Shown here piece after piece: positions 8,699 to 16,815 of a DNA stretch of 64,000 nt. Position 1 is the first letter of the stretch; every line of letters starts with the position of its first letter. The stretch lies in assembly GCF_002161215.1 (NCBI RefSeq), contig NZ_NFMB01000003.1, forward strand, positions 426,348 through 490,347. The letters are read 5' to 3'. Source of the DNA: Flavonifractor sp. An10. Its GTDB lineage: Bacteria > Bacillota > Clostridia > Oscillospirales > Oscillospiraceae. Made by a program: the position numbers and the translations under genes. The notes beneath the pieces are model-generated. The model worked only from the letters and a program-made list of their open reading frames with translations, searched no databases and was not told the DNA's origin.

Positions 8699-9118
8699 AT
8701 GAGCCAGACCTTTCAGGTGGGGCAGCAGGCGTCTGTCACCCGCACCATCTCTGAGAGCGACGTATATCTCTTCGCCGGTATCACCGGGGACCTGAACCCG
8801 GCCCACACCAACGAGGAGTACGCCAAGAAGACCCACTTCAAAACACGCATTGCCCATGGCATGCTGTCGGCGGGACTGATCTCCGCCGTGCTCGGCATGA
8901 AACTGCCCGGACCGGGCACCATCTACACGGGGCAGACCATCAAGTTCCTGGCCCCGGTACACATCGGCGACACCATTACGGCAACGGCAGAGATCCAGTC
9001 CCTGGATCTGAACCGCAATCGCGTGGTGCTCACCACGACCTGCACCAACCAGGACGGCAGGGTGGTCATCACCGGTGAGGCTACGGCGCTCCTCCCGTGG
9101 GATGACGCAGCCGGCTGA
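8699..9118 (+). CDS. MaoC-like (R)-specific enoyl-CoA hydratase
   Basis: A 139-residue single hot-dog domain with the hydratase-2 motif AGITGDLNPAHTNEEYA (catalytic Asp and His) and AHGMLSAGLISAVLG. Such enzymes add water to trans-2-enoyl-CoA or dehydrate (R)-3-hydroxyacyl-CoA. The gene starts 9 bases after the dehydrogenase 2 stop, with GGAGG ahead of the ATG. BKACE reactions release acyl-CoA products, so a hydratase fits downstream processing toward crotonyl-CoA/butyrate-type metabolism; this link is inferred. Confidence 0.85.
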   Translation: MSQTFQVGQQASVTRTISESDVYLFAGITGDLNPAHTNEEYAKKTHFKTRIAHGMLSAGLISAVLGMKLPGPGTIYTGQTIKFLAPVHIGDTITATAEIQSLDLNRNRVVLTTTCTNQDGRVVITGEATALLPWDDAAG

Positions 9119-9170
9119 ATCCTGGCGCAGATCGTGTCAAACAAGCTGATTCAGAAAGAGAGGTATTGCT

Positions 9171-9338
9171 ATGGTATCAATGTTCCCGTTTATCGCATGG
9201 ATCGTCATTATCTTAATCGGGCTGGTCGTTTACCTCATTGTGGCCACCAAGATCGAGAAATCCGGTCTGGAGCGCCTGGGCGCTACCGGCCACCTGTTTA
9301 CCTGCAACCCGGAAGCCAAGAAAAAGCCAAAAAAGTAA
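9171..9338 (+). CDS. Small single-pass membrane protein next to the symporter
   Basis: A 55-residue protein, MVSMFPFIAWIVIILIGLVV followed by a basic tail ending KKKPKK, with one predicted membrane helix at residues 4-25. GAGAGG precedes the ATG. Small one-helix proteins are often encoded directly before sodium:solute symporters and may help fold or regulate them. Its position 58 bases before the symporter supports that, but there is no recognised domain. Confidence 0.65.
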   Translation: MVSMFPFIAWIVIILIGLVVYLIVATKIEKSGLERLGATGHLFTCNPEAKKKPKK

Positions 9339-9396
9339 TGAGGCTCTCCCAAAAATCGCCAGTCTGCAAAAGAGGTAATGAGGAGGCAGTAAGGAT

Positions 9397-10947
9397 ATGA
9401 CAACGAAAAGCATTATCTACCTGGTCGTATTCGTCATCTATTTCGGATTTATCATCATCACGTCCATCCAGAGTTCTAAAAAGGTGGAGACCATGAGTGA
9501 CTTCACCACCGGCGGCAACAAGATGGGCCTGCTGCTGGGCGTGGGTACATCCATGGCCACCTGGCTTTCCGTGGCCTCGGTCATGGGCGTGCCCGGCAAC
9601 ATTTACTCCCGCGGCGTGTGCGCTGTGTTCGGCTGGGTCGGCGGCTGGTTTCTGGCCACGGGCCTGATGCCCCTGGTAGCCTACAAAATCCGCCGTCCCG
9701 AGGTTCCCAGCCGCACCTTCCCCGAGTTCATGCGCACCCGCTATGACCCCTACACTGAGAAGAGCCCCATCCAGATCTTCTCCGCTGTCATTGAGCTGGT
9801 GGGTTACTTCGTGTTCTCATACATCCAGATTCAGGGCTTCGGCATTGTGTTCTCCACACTGACTGGTGTGCCCTATGCCATTGCTTGCCTGTTCTTCATG
9901 GTGCTGCTAATTTTCACCTGCATGGGCGGCTTTGAGTCCGTGGCTGCCACAGACACTCTGAATGCCTGCCTGATCCTGGTAGGTGTTATTGCCGCCATGG
10001 TAGCAGTTCTGACCGAGTGCGGCGGTATCGGCGCCATCTTCCAGAACTTCGCCACCACTACCGCCCCCACCACTGTGGGCGGCGAACCCCTGGTGGCCGG
10101 CATCTTGGGTACCAACTGGGGCACCCTGGGCGCCAGCGTTTGTATTTCCTACTTCCTGTCCAACTGCTTCGGCTCCACCGTGGCGCCTCACTGGGTGTCC
10201 CGCTTTATGGCCCCCCGCAACGCCAAGACCGCTGCCCTGCAGATGTTCCTGGTCATGGTGGCTCTCATCGCCGTGTTCGTGCCCCTCATCACCATCGGTA
10301 TGGGCGGCAAGATGCTGATGCCCAGCCTGCCCGAGGGTGTCACCTCCGACTACATGTTCCCCCGCCTGATCATGGATCACATCAACCCCGTTCTGGGCGC
10401 CTTGGCCCTGACCGCCATCTGCGCCGCGGCCGTGTCTACCGCCAACTCCATGCTGCTCCACTGCTCCACCTCTCTGATCTATGACATCAAGCGGGTTCTC
10501 AAGGGCGGCGAGGCCTCCGAGGAAGAGGACGCCAAGACCACCAAGCAGCTGCGCGTTACCATCCTCTCCCTGGGCGTTATCGCGGTTATCTGCGCCATCG
10601 GTCAGTTCTCCCTGCTGGCGGACGGCTTCACCTACGTGTACGGCGCCTTCGGCTCCATGTTCTTCGCCTCCATCTGGCTGGGCCTCTATGTCAAGCGCAT
10701 GAACAAGGAGGCCGCCTTCGCCTCCATGATCGTGGGCCTGATCGCCTACATCTACTGCATGGTGGCCGGCTCTCCCTTCGGCCTGCCCGCCTTCATCGTG
10801 TCCTGCGGCCTGTCCCTGGTGGCTGCCGTGGTGGGCATACTGGTTGGCAAGAAGCCCCCGCTGGAGGCCTATGAGAGCTACTTCAGCGATCATGTGAGCG
10901 CCAAGACCATTGAAATCGCTCACAAGATCCGCAAGGACGTTGTCTGA
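9397..10947 (+). CDS. Sodium:solute symporter (SSS/PutP family)
   Basis: A 516-residue integral membrane protein with about 13 hydrophobic segments. Family features include SDFTTGGNKMGLLLGVGTSM near residues 30-50, the glycine-rich G-W-x-G-G-W region and an Ala/Ser-rich helix AICAAAVSTANSMLLHCS near residues 340-360, which corresponds to the Na+-site helix. It probably imports the organic acid degraded by the island with Na+. GAGGAGG lies upstream. A strong terminator follows about 110 bases after the stop, so it ends the plus-strand operon. Substrate not predictable from sequence. Confidence 0.88.
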   Translation: MTTKSIIYLVVFVIYFGFIIITSIQSSKKVETMSDFTTGGNKMGLLLGVGTSMATWLSVASVMGVPGNIYSRGVCAVFGWVGGWFLATGLMPLVAYKIRRPEVPSRTFPEFMRTRYDPYTEKSPIQIFSAVIELVGYFVFSYIQIQGFGIVFSTLTGVPYAIACLFFMVLLIFTCMGGFESVAATDTLNACLILVGVIAAMVAVLTECGGIGAIFQNFATTTAPTTVGGEPLVAGILGTNWGTLGASVCISYFLSNCFGSTVAPHWVSRFMAPRNAKTAALQMFLVMVALIAVFVPLITIGMGGKMLMPSLPEGVTSDYMFPRLIMDHINPVLGALALTAICAAAVSTANSMLLHCSTSLIYDIKRVLKGGEASEEEDAKTTKQLRVTILSLGVIAVICAIGQFSLLADGFTYVYGAFGSMFFASIWLGLYVKRMNKEAAFASMIVGLIAYIYCMVAGSPFGLPAFIVSCGLSLVAAVVGILVGKKPPLEAYESYFSDHVSAKTIEIAHKIRKDVV

Positions 10948-11053
10948 TCCTCTCTTATCCGCAGGATGATTGATCCACCTAACCCTTCTTCATGTACAAA
11001 ACACAGACCTTCCCTAACACAAGCCTTCCCACCGGTGGATAAATCAGGACACA

Positions 11054-11093
11054 AAGGACGTGCTGCAGGAGTATACTCCAGCACGTCCTTTTC
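11054..11093 (+). terminator. Intrinsic terminator after the symporter gene
   Basis: AAAGGACGTGCTG and CAGCACGTCCTTT form a 13-bp stem; the enclosed GAGTATACTC is itself self-complementary. TTTTCC follows on the plus strand. Confidence 0.8.
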
Positions 11094-11500
11094 CTTTTCC
11101 CCGGCGGATAAGGCAGTCCTGTGGCGGGACACGGCACCGGAACCCATAGCATGCCGTACTGTTTCTTTTCCTACCCCAGCTATCTGCGGAAATCCGGGCG
11201 GGACAGGACCATCAGGATCTCCGCCCGTTGCCGCAGGACAAATCTCCGGGTTGACGCAACCGAATTCCGCAGCCATGCCCGCGTCCTGCGCCGCCCGCCC
11301 GGGCACATCAGTTTCAGCATACACTCCCGCTTTTCCATCATGCGGGCCATCCGGTCTGCAAATTCCTCCATGGACAGGGCCCCGTCCTGCCGGACCAGCT
11401 CCTCCGATCCCTTGGCATGGCGGCATTTCGCGGCAGAGCGGCTTCAAACATCTGCCGTTTCATCGTGACCAGGATGCGCAGCATACTGCCTATATGGTTC
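11094..11500. other. Degenerate region between symporter terminator and IS3 fragment
   Basis: No intact gene. The minus strand at 11371-11180 keeps a 63-residue frame of protein-like composition (MEEFADRMARMMEKRECMLK at its start) without a good ribosome site. A second frame upstream, around 11480-11430, has similar character (SMLRILVTMKRQMFEAALP). They may be pieces of one frameshifted small gene. Confidence 0.3.
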
Positions 11501-11507
11501 GAGCATA

Positions 11508-11737
11508 TCTTCGGGACAAAAAAGTGAGGCAGTCGTTCCCCGCTCCAGGAACCCCCATGATAACTCCGCGTGTGAGTCCTTTTTCCATACACTGTATGCA
11601 GCACCTCAGAAGCTGGAGGAAATTTTGGATGAATATATGGATTTTTATAGCGGCTACCGGCTCCACAGGAAGCTGGGCATGAAAACTCCGGATCAATTTG
11701 AAGCGGAGTACTTTCCTGCGGCAAAAATCAACAAAAA
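11508..11737 (+). pseudogene. IS3-family transposase rve-domain C-terminal fragment
   Basis: The frame gives VVPRSRNPHDNSACESFFHT, then LEEILDEYMDFYSGYRLHRK and LGMKTPDQFEAEYF. This is the end of the DDE integrase core of IS3 transposases: the E is in the CESFF segment and is followed by Y...R.H..L...TP..F. There is no start and the front two thirds are missing. It is in the same orientation as the N-terminal remnant at 1367-1722, with the BKACE island in between. Confidence 0.75.
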
Positions 11738-11740
11738 TAA

Positions 11741-11793
11741 AAGGCTCCCGCTTTTGAAACCGGAGCTGCCGGATTCGAAAGCGGGAACCTTTT
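11741..11793 (-). terminator. Terminator of the galactose operon
   Basis: On the minus strand an AAAGGTTCCCGCTTTC arm pairs with an AAAAGCGGGAGCCTTTT arm about 20 bases later, followed by ATTTTTG. It starts at the galM stop. Confidence 0.8.
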
Positions 11794-12830
11794 CAGCACA
11801 TACTCACCCGGTAGACGGTGGTGTGGCGGTAGAGCTCCCCCGCCCGGAGCACCGGGGAGGGGAAGCTGGCGTGGTGAATCGCGTCGGGCCAGCTCTGGGT
11901 CTCCAGACAGAAGGCCGACCGGGGGCCATAGGAGGCCCCGCCCTTGCCGGGGGTGCCGTCCAGGTAGTTGGCGGTGTAGAGCTGGAGGCCGGGCTGGGTG
12001 GTAAGGCACTCCAGCACCAGCCCGCCGCCGGACACCCGGGCCGCCAGGGACAGGGGGGAGACGGGGGCGGTGTGGAGGGCAAAGTTGTGGTCGTAGCCGT
12101 TGCCCAGGGCCAGCTGGGGGTGGTTCATGGCCAGGCCCTCCAGGAAGTCCCGGGGCCTGCGCAGATCAAAGGGGGTGCCCTCCACCGGCAGCAGAGCGCC
12201 GGTGGGGGTGCTGTTTTCATCGGTCTGAGTGATGGCGTCGGCAAAGATCTCCACCTGCTGGCCCGCCAGGGTGCCGGCGTCATGGCCCAGCAGGTTGAAG
12301 TAGCTGTGGTTGGTGAGATTGCACAGGGTGTCGGCGTCGCTTTTGGCCCAGTAGTCCAGCCTCATCACACCGTCGGCGGTGAGGGAGTAGGTCACCCGCA
12401 CCTCCAGGGTGCCGGGGAAGCCCTCATCCCCGTCCGGGCTCACGTGGGTGAGCACCAGGGAGCCGTCCACCTCCCGGGCCTGCCATACCGCCTGGTTGAA
12501 GCCCCGGACGCCGCCGTGGAGGCAGTTGGGCCCGCTGTTGGCGGCCAGGGGATAGGACTTTCCGTTCAGCTCAAAGGCGGCCCCGCCGATGCGGTTGGCC
12601 ACCCGGCCCACCAGGGCCCCCAGGTACTTGTCCTGCTTCTCATAGTCCTCCAGGATCTCACAGCCCAGGACGATATCCCGGCTGCCGCCGGGGGCGGGGA
12701 CGGTGAGGGACCGGAGGATGCCGCCGTAGGTGAGCACCTGGGCGGCATAGCCCCCCGCCCGGAGCGTCCAGACGTCCACCAGGCGCCCGTCCGGTGTGGC
12801 CCCGAAGGATGCTTTCGTCACTTCCGTCAT
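11793..12830 (-). CDS. galM: Aldose 1-epimerase (galactose mutarotase)
   Basis: The 345-residue beta-sandwich enzyme interconverts alpha and beta D-galactose (or other aldoses), feeding the galactokinase. Family motifs: GRVANRIGGAAFELNG (with the conserved Arg), NCLHGG, LTNHSYFNLLGHD with the catalytic His, GNGYDHNF, and the catalytic Glu in the C-terminal SAFCLETQ segment. The gene starts 3 bases after galT stops and is last in the Leloir operon galK-galE-galT-galM, with a terminator right behind it. Confidence 0.95.
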   Translation of the reverse strand: MTEVTKASFGATPDGRLVDVWTLRAGGYAAQVLTYGGILRSLTVPAPGGSRDIVLGCEILEDYEKQDKYLGALVGRVANRIGGAAFELNGKSYPLAANSGPNCLHGGVRGFNQAVWQAREVDGSLVLTHVSPDGDEGFPGTLEVRVTYSLTADGVMRLDYWAKSDADTLCNLTNHSYFNLLGHDAGTLAGQQVEIFADAITQTDENSTPTGALLPVEGTPFDLRRPRDFLEGLAMNHPQLALGNGYDHNFALHTAPVSPLSLAARVSGGGLVLECLTTQPGLQLYTANYLDGTPGKGGASYGPRSAFCLETQSWPDAIHHASFPSPVLRAGELYRHTTVYRVSMC

Positions 12831-12833
12831 GGC

Positions 12834-14330
12834 CTACACCTGCCTTAAGAAGCGGAGGAAGGCGTCCTGCCCCTCGGGCGTGCGGGCATACACGCCGGCG
12901 TGCTCCAGCACTTTGGCGAACACCAGGCCGGTCTCCTTGTACACGATATCCAGGGCGTTGTCCGCCGTGATGGTGTAGCTGGGGGCAAACCCCTCCGCCC
13001 AGTCGGCGTGGGCCTCGGTCAGGGGGTCGGCCCGGAGATCCTCCCCCTTCACCAGCTTGTCCGCCACCGCCGCCAGCTCCGTCTTGAGGCGGGCGGGGAG
13101 GACGGCCAGCCCCATCACCTCGATGAGGCCGATGTTCTCCTTCTTGATGTGGTGGAGTTCGGCGTGGGGATGGTAGAGGCCCAGGGGGTGCTCCTCGGTG
13201 GTCAGGTTGTTGCGCAGCACCAGATCCAGCTCATATCGCTCCCCTCTCCGCCGGGCGATGGGGGTGATGGTGTTGTGGGGGACGCCCTCGGTCTCCGCGT
13301 AGATGACGGCATCCGCGTCGGTGTAGACCCGCCAGGAGGTGAGAATCCGGTCGGCCAGGCCGATGAGCCGCTCCGGGTCGTCCGCCGTCAGGCGCACCAC
13401 CGACATGGGCCACTTGACGATGCCCGCCTCCACGTCCTCATAGCCGGGGAACACAAAGGGGGTCTCCACCGGGGCCCTCTCCATGGCAAAGACATACCGG
13501 CCGCCCTGGAAGTGATCGTGGGCCAGGATGGAGCCGCCCACGATGGGCAGATCGGCGTTGGAGCCCACGAAGTAGTGGGGGAACTGCTCCACGAAGTCCA
13601 GCAGCTTGGCAAAGCAGGCCCGGTCGATCTTCATGGGGGTGTGCACCTTGTTCAGGCAGATGCAGTGCTCGTTGTAGTACACATAGGGGGAGTACTGGAG
13701 GTACCACTGGGAGCCGTGGATGGTGATGGGCACGATGCGGTGGTTCTGCCGGGCGGGGTGGTTGACCCGGCCGGCATAGCCCTCGTTCTCGGCGCACAGC
13801 TGGCACCGGGGATAGGAGGCGGCGGGCAGGTTGCGGGCCGCCGCGATGGCCTTGGGATCCTTCTCCGGCTTGGACAGGTTGATGGTGATGTCCAGCTCCC
13901 CGTATTCGGTGGGGGCTTTCCACTGCACATCCTTTGCGATGCGATCCCGGCGGATGTAGTTGGTGTCCTGGCTGAACTGATAGTACCAGTCGGTGGCCGC
14001 CCGGGGGCTTTTGGCATAGAGTGCCTGGAATTTCTCGATTACCTGGGCGGGCCGTGGGGTGAGAACCCCCATGAGTTTGGTGTCAAAGAGATCCCGGTAG
14101 ACGATGGAGTTCTCCGCCAGCACGCCCCGGGCGTAGGCGTCGTCCACCAGCGCATCCAGGATGGCGGGCAGCTCCGCCTCTGCCGCCGGCTCTCCCTCCG
14201 GCGGGGTATAGCTGTCCAGGGACAGGGCCTCCAGCAGGGCGTTCACCGCCCACATCTCCTCCGACGGCTGGATCAGTCCCCTGTCCAGGGCATAGCGCAC
14301 CAGCGCCCGGATGGCCTCGCTGCGCTCCAT
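12834..14330 (-). CDS. galT: UDP-glucose--hexose-1-phosphate uridylyltransferase (Firmicutes class II)
   Basis: Transfers UMP from UDP-glucose to galactose-1-phosphate. The 498-residue length and sequence are those of the long class II enzyme of Firmicutes, not the 350-residue E. coli type. SILAHDHFQGGRYVF carries the His-x-His-x-Gln active site (nucleophile His-His pair), and NEHCICLNKVHTPMKI and NHPARQNHRIVPI are class-typical. It starts 3 bases after the galE stop, implying translational coupling, and is followed by galM with the same spacing. Confidence 0.95.
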   Translation of the reverse strand: MERSEAIRALVRYALDRGLIQPSEEMWAVNALLEALSLDSYTPPEGEPAAEAELPAILDALVDDAYARGVLAENSIVYRDLFDTKLMGVLTPRPAQVIEKFQALYAKSPRAATDWYYQFSQDTNYIRRDRIAKDVQWKAPTEYGELDITINLSKPEKDPKAIAAARNLPAASYPRCQLCAENEGYAGRVNHPARQNHRIVPITIHGSQWYLQYSPYVYYNEHCICLNKVHTPMKIDRACFAKLLDFVEQFPHYFVGSNADLPIVGGSILAHDHFQGGRYVFAMERAPVETPFVFPGYEDVEAGIVKWPMSVVRLTADDPERLIGLADRILTSWRVYTDADAVIYAETEGVPHNTITPIARRRGERYELDLVLRNNLTTEEHPLGLYHPHAELHHIKKENIGLIEVMGLAVLPARLKTELAAVADKLVKGEDLRADPLTEAHADWAEGFAPSYTITADNALDIVYKETGLVFAKVLEHAGVYARTPEGQDAFLRFLRQV

Positions 14331-14333
14331 GGG

Positions 14334-15326
14334 TCAGCCCTCCTCAAAGCCGTGGGGGTGGCTCCTGTGCCAGGCCCAGGCGGTGGCGATGATGGTGTTC
14401 AGATCGTTGTACCGGGGCTGCCACCCCAGCACGTCGATGGCTTTCTGGGAGGAGGCGATCAGCTGGGCCGGGTCGCCTGCCCGGCGGGGGGAGATCACGG
14501 CGGGGATGGGGTGACCGGTGACTTCCCGGGCCACGTCGATGACCTCCTTGACGGAGAAGCCCACCCCGTTGCCCAGGTTGAACACGTTGTTCTCCCCGCC
14601 CTTCAGCAGGTAGTCCAGGGCCAGGATGTGGGCCTGGGCCAGGTCGGTGACGTGGATATAGTCCCGGATGCAGGTGCCGTCGGCGGTGGGGTAGTCATCG
14701 CCGAAGACGCTCACCGCCTCCCGCTGGCCGTTGGGCACCTGGAGGATGATGGGGATCAGGTGGGTCTCGGGGTCGTGGGCCTCGCCGATGGCGCCGGAGG
14801 GGTGGGCGCCGCAGGCGTTGAAGTACCGCAGGGCCACGTATTTCAGCCCGTGGGCCCGGGACACCCAGCTCATCATGTGCTCCATGGACAGCTTGGTCTC
14901 GCCATAGCAGTTGGTGGGCTGGGTGCGGTCGGTCTCCAGAATGGGCACCCGCTCCGGCTCGCCGTAGGTGGCGGCGGTGGAGGAGAAGACGATCTTATCC
15001 ACCCCGTGCTCCACCATGGATTTCAGAAGCACCATTGTGCCGTGGAGGTTGTTGTCATAGTACTTCAGCGGGTCGGACATGGACTCCCCCACCTGGGAGG
15101 AGGCGGCGAAGTGGATCACGCCCTCGATGTCCTCCGCCTGGAACAGGGTGTCCAGGGCCCCCTTGTCCCGGATGTCCAGCTGATAGAACCGGGCCTTGGG
15201 GTGGACGGCGGCCCGGAAGCCGGTCTGGAGGTTGTCGGCCACCACCACATCCCGGCCCGCGTCGATGAGCTCGTATACCGTGTGGGAGCCGATATACCCG
15301 GCCCCGCCCAAAACAAGAATCGCCAT
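14334..15326 (-). CDS. galE: UDP-glucose 4-epimerase
   Basis: A 330-residue short-chain dehydrogenase/reductase. The NAD-binding motif GGAGYIGSHTVYEL is at residues 7-20. The catalytic triad is visible as SSTAATYG (Ser/Thr) and YGETKLSMEHM (Tyr-x-x-x-Lys), and RYFNACGAHP binds the substrate. It regenerates UDP-glucose from UDP-galactose in the Leloir pathway. AAAGGAG precedes the ATG. It lies between galK and galT. Confidence 0.96.
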   Translation of the reverse strand: MAILVLGGAGYIGSHTVYELIDAGRDVVVADNLQTGFRAAVHPKARFYQLDIRDKGALDTLFQAEDIEGVIHFAASSQVGESMSDPLKYYDNNLHGTMVLLKSMVEHGVDKIVFSSTAATYGEPERVPILETDRTQPTNCYGETKLSMEHMMSWVSRAHGLKYVALRYFNACGAHPSGAIGEAHDPETHLIPIILQVPNGQREAVSVFGDDYPTADGTCIRDYIHVTDLAQAHILALDYLLKGGENNVFNLGNGVGFSVKEVIDVAREVTGHPIPAVISPRRAGDPAQLIASSQKAIDVLGWQPRYNDLNTIIATAWAWHRSHPHGFEEG

Positions 15327-15363
15327 ATTGCATAGCTCCTTTCCAGTTGCGTATCAAATGGGA

Positions 15364-16650
15364 TTACGGCAGGAGGACAGTGCCGCCCACCGGCCGGATG
15401 GACAGCACGTGGCAGCAGCCCGCCCCCAGGGCCTCCTCCATCCGGGCCCGGAAGGTCTCCAGGTGATCCAGGGGGACGAACGCCTGCAGGGTGCCGGCAA
15501 AGCCGCCGCCGTGGATCCGGCAGGCGCCCCGGCCCTCCAGGGCCCGCTCCGCCATGGTCAGGGCCACGGCCATGGCCTGCTCTCCCACCGCGCCGGTGGG
15601 GGTGATGTCCTGGAGCTGCTCCCAGGAGGAGCGGCCGGACGCATTGACCAGGGCGAGGAACGCATCCATGTCCCCCCGCTCCAGGGCGTCGGCCTCCCCC
15701 TGCACCCGCCGGTCGTCCGCATAGAAGTGGAGGGTGCGGAGCACCGCCCGATCCCCCGCGGCTCTGCGCAGGGCGGGCAGATTGGCCAGCACCTGGGCCT
15801 CGTCCACCTCCCGCAGCACGGTCTTGCCGAAGAAGGCGGCCGCCGCCCTCATCTCCTGGGGGATGGAGTCATACTCGCCGGTGAGGGAGGCGTGGCTGGC
15901 CCCCGAGTCCACAATGCACAGGGCATAGCCCAGGGCGTTCAGATCCACCGACACGGAGCGCACCACGGGTTCCGCCGGATCGGCAAAGTCGATGGCCACC
16001 GCGCCCCCCACCGAGGAGGCGGTCTGATCCATCAGGCCGCTCTGTTTCCCAAAGTAGCCGTTCTCCGCCTTCTGGCCCATCTGGGCGAGCTCTACGGCGG
16101 TCAGCTCCTCCCGGCAGAACAGGTGGTTCTCGATGACGCCCAGCAGCACCTCGCAGGCCGCCGAGGAGGACAGGCCGGAGCCGGGCAGCACGTCGGACAT
16201 GGCGTAGGCATCAAAGCCGGACACCGGATAGCCCCTCCGGATGGCCTGGGCCGCCATGCCCCGCACCAGGGCGGCGGTGGACTCCTTCTCCCCCTCCAGG
16301 GACTCCAGGGTATCCAGTTCCACCTCCACCAGGGGCCAGCCCTCCGACTGGAAGCGGATGGTGTTGGTGCCGTTGGGGGCGGCACAGGCCAGGAAATCCA
16401 CATTTACCGCCGCGGCCAGCACCCGTCCGTGCTGGTGGTCGGTGTGGTTGCCGCAGATCTCCGTCCGGCCCGGGGCGGAGCAGATTGTGACGGGGGTGTC
16501 CTCCCCCGCGCCAAAGGTCTGGCGGAAGCCGTCCAGCAGCCGGGATACCCGCTGCCGGCCGGGCGCGGGATCCCCGCACATCAGGCGGGCCAGGGCCGCG
16601 TCCAGCTCCCCGGCCTCCAGCGCCTTTCGTACAGCGCCCAATTCCTGCAT
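15364..16650 (-). CDS. galK: Galactokinase
   Basis: This GHMP kinase phosphorylates alpha-D-galactose at C1. Its motifs are the galactose signature GRTEICGNHTDHQHG near residues 60-75 (canonical GRxNxIGEHTDYxxG, with N replacing E), the ATP-binding VLPGSGLSSSAACEVLLG, and the C-terminal HGGGFAGTLQAFV. The N-terminal region before the signature is longer than in E. coli GalK, giving 428 residues. AAAAGGAG lies upstream of the ATG. It opens the Leloir gene block behind the mgl transporter genes. Confidence 0.93.
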   Translation of the reverse strand: MQELGAVRKALEAGELDAALARLMCGDPAPGRQRVSRLLDGFRQTFGAGEDTPVTICSAPGRTEICGNHTDHQHGRVLAAAVNVDFLACAAPNGTNTIRFQSEGWPLVEVELDTLESLEGEKESTAALVRGMAAQAIRRGYPVSGFDAYAMSDVLPGSGLSSSAACEVLLGVIENHLFCREELTAVELAQMGQKAENGYFGKQSGLMDQTASSVGGAVAIDFADPAEPVVRSVSVDLNALGYALCIVDSGASHASLTGEYDSIPQEMRAAAAFFGKTVLREVDEAQVLANLPALRRAAGDRAVLRTLHFYADDRRVQGEADALERGDMDAFLALVNASGRSSWEQLQDITPTGAVGEQAMAVALTMAERALEGRGACRIHGGGFAGTLQAFVPLDHLETFRARMEEALGAGCCHVLSIRPVGGTVLLP

Positions 16651-16749
16651 AGATTTCGCTCTCCTTTTCGCGCCGGCCGGTCGGCCGGGCGTGTTTTCTT
16701 GGATGCGCGCCCCATGGCGCCCGGAGGGCGGCGCGCCGTTCTCAAAGGA

Positions 16750-16796
16750 AGCCGCTGCAAAGCAGGCGGGGGTTCCTGCCTGTCTTACAGCGGCTT
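16750..16796 (-). promoter_or_regulatory. Nested stem-loop between mglC and galK
   Basis: Outer arms GCCGCTG/CAGCGGC enclose a second pair CAGGC/GCCTG. No T run follows, so it is more likely a processing or attenuation hairpin that tunes kinase expression relative to the transporter than a full terminator. Confidence 0.45.
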
Positions 16797-16815
16797 TTGG
16801 TACGTATGAAGGGGA

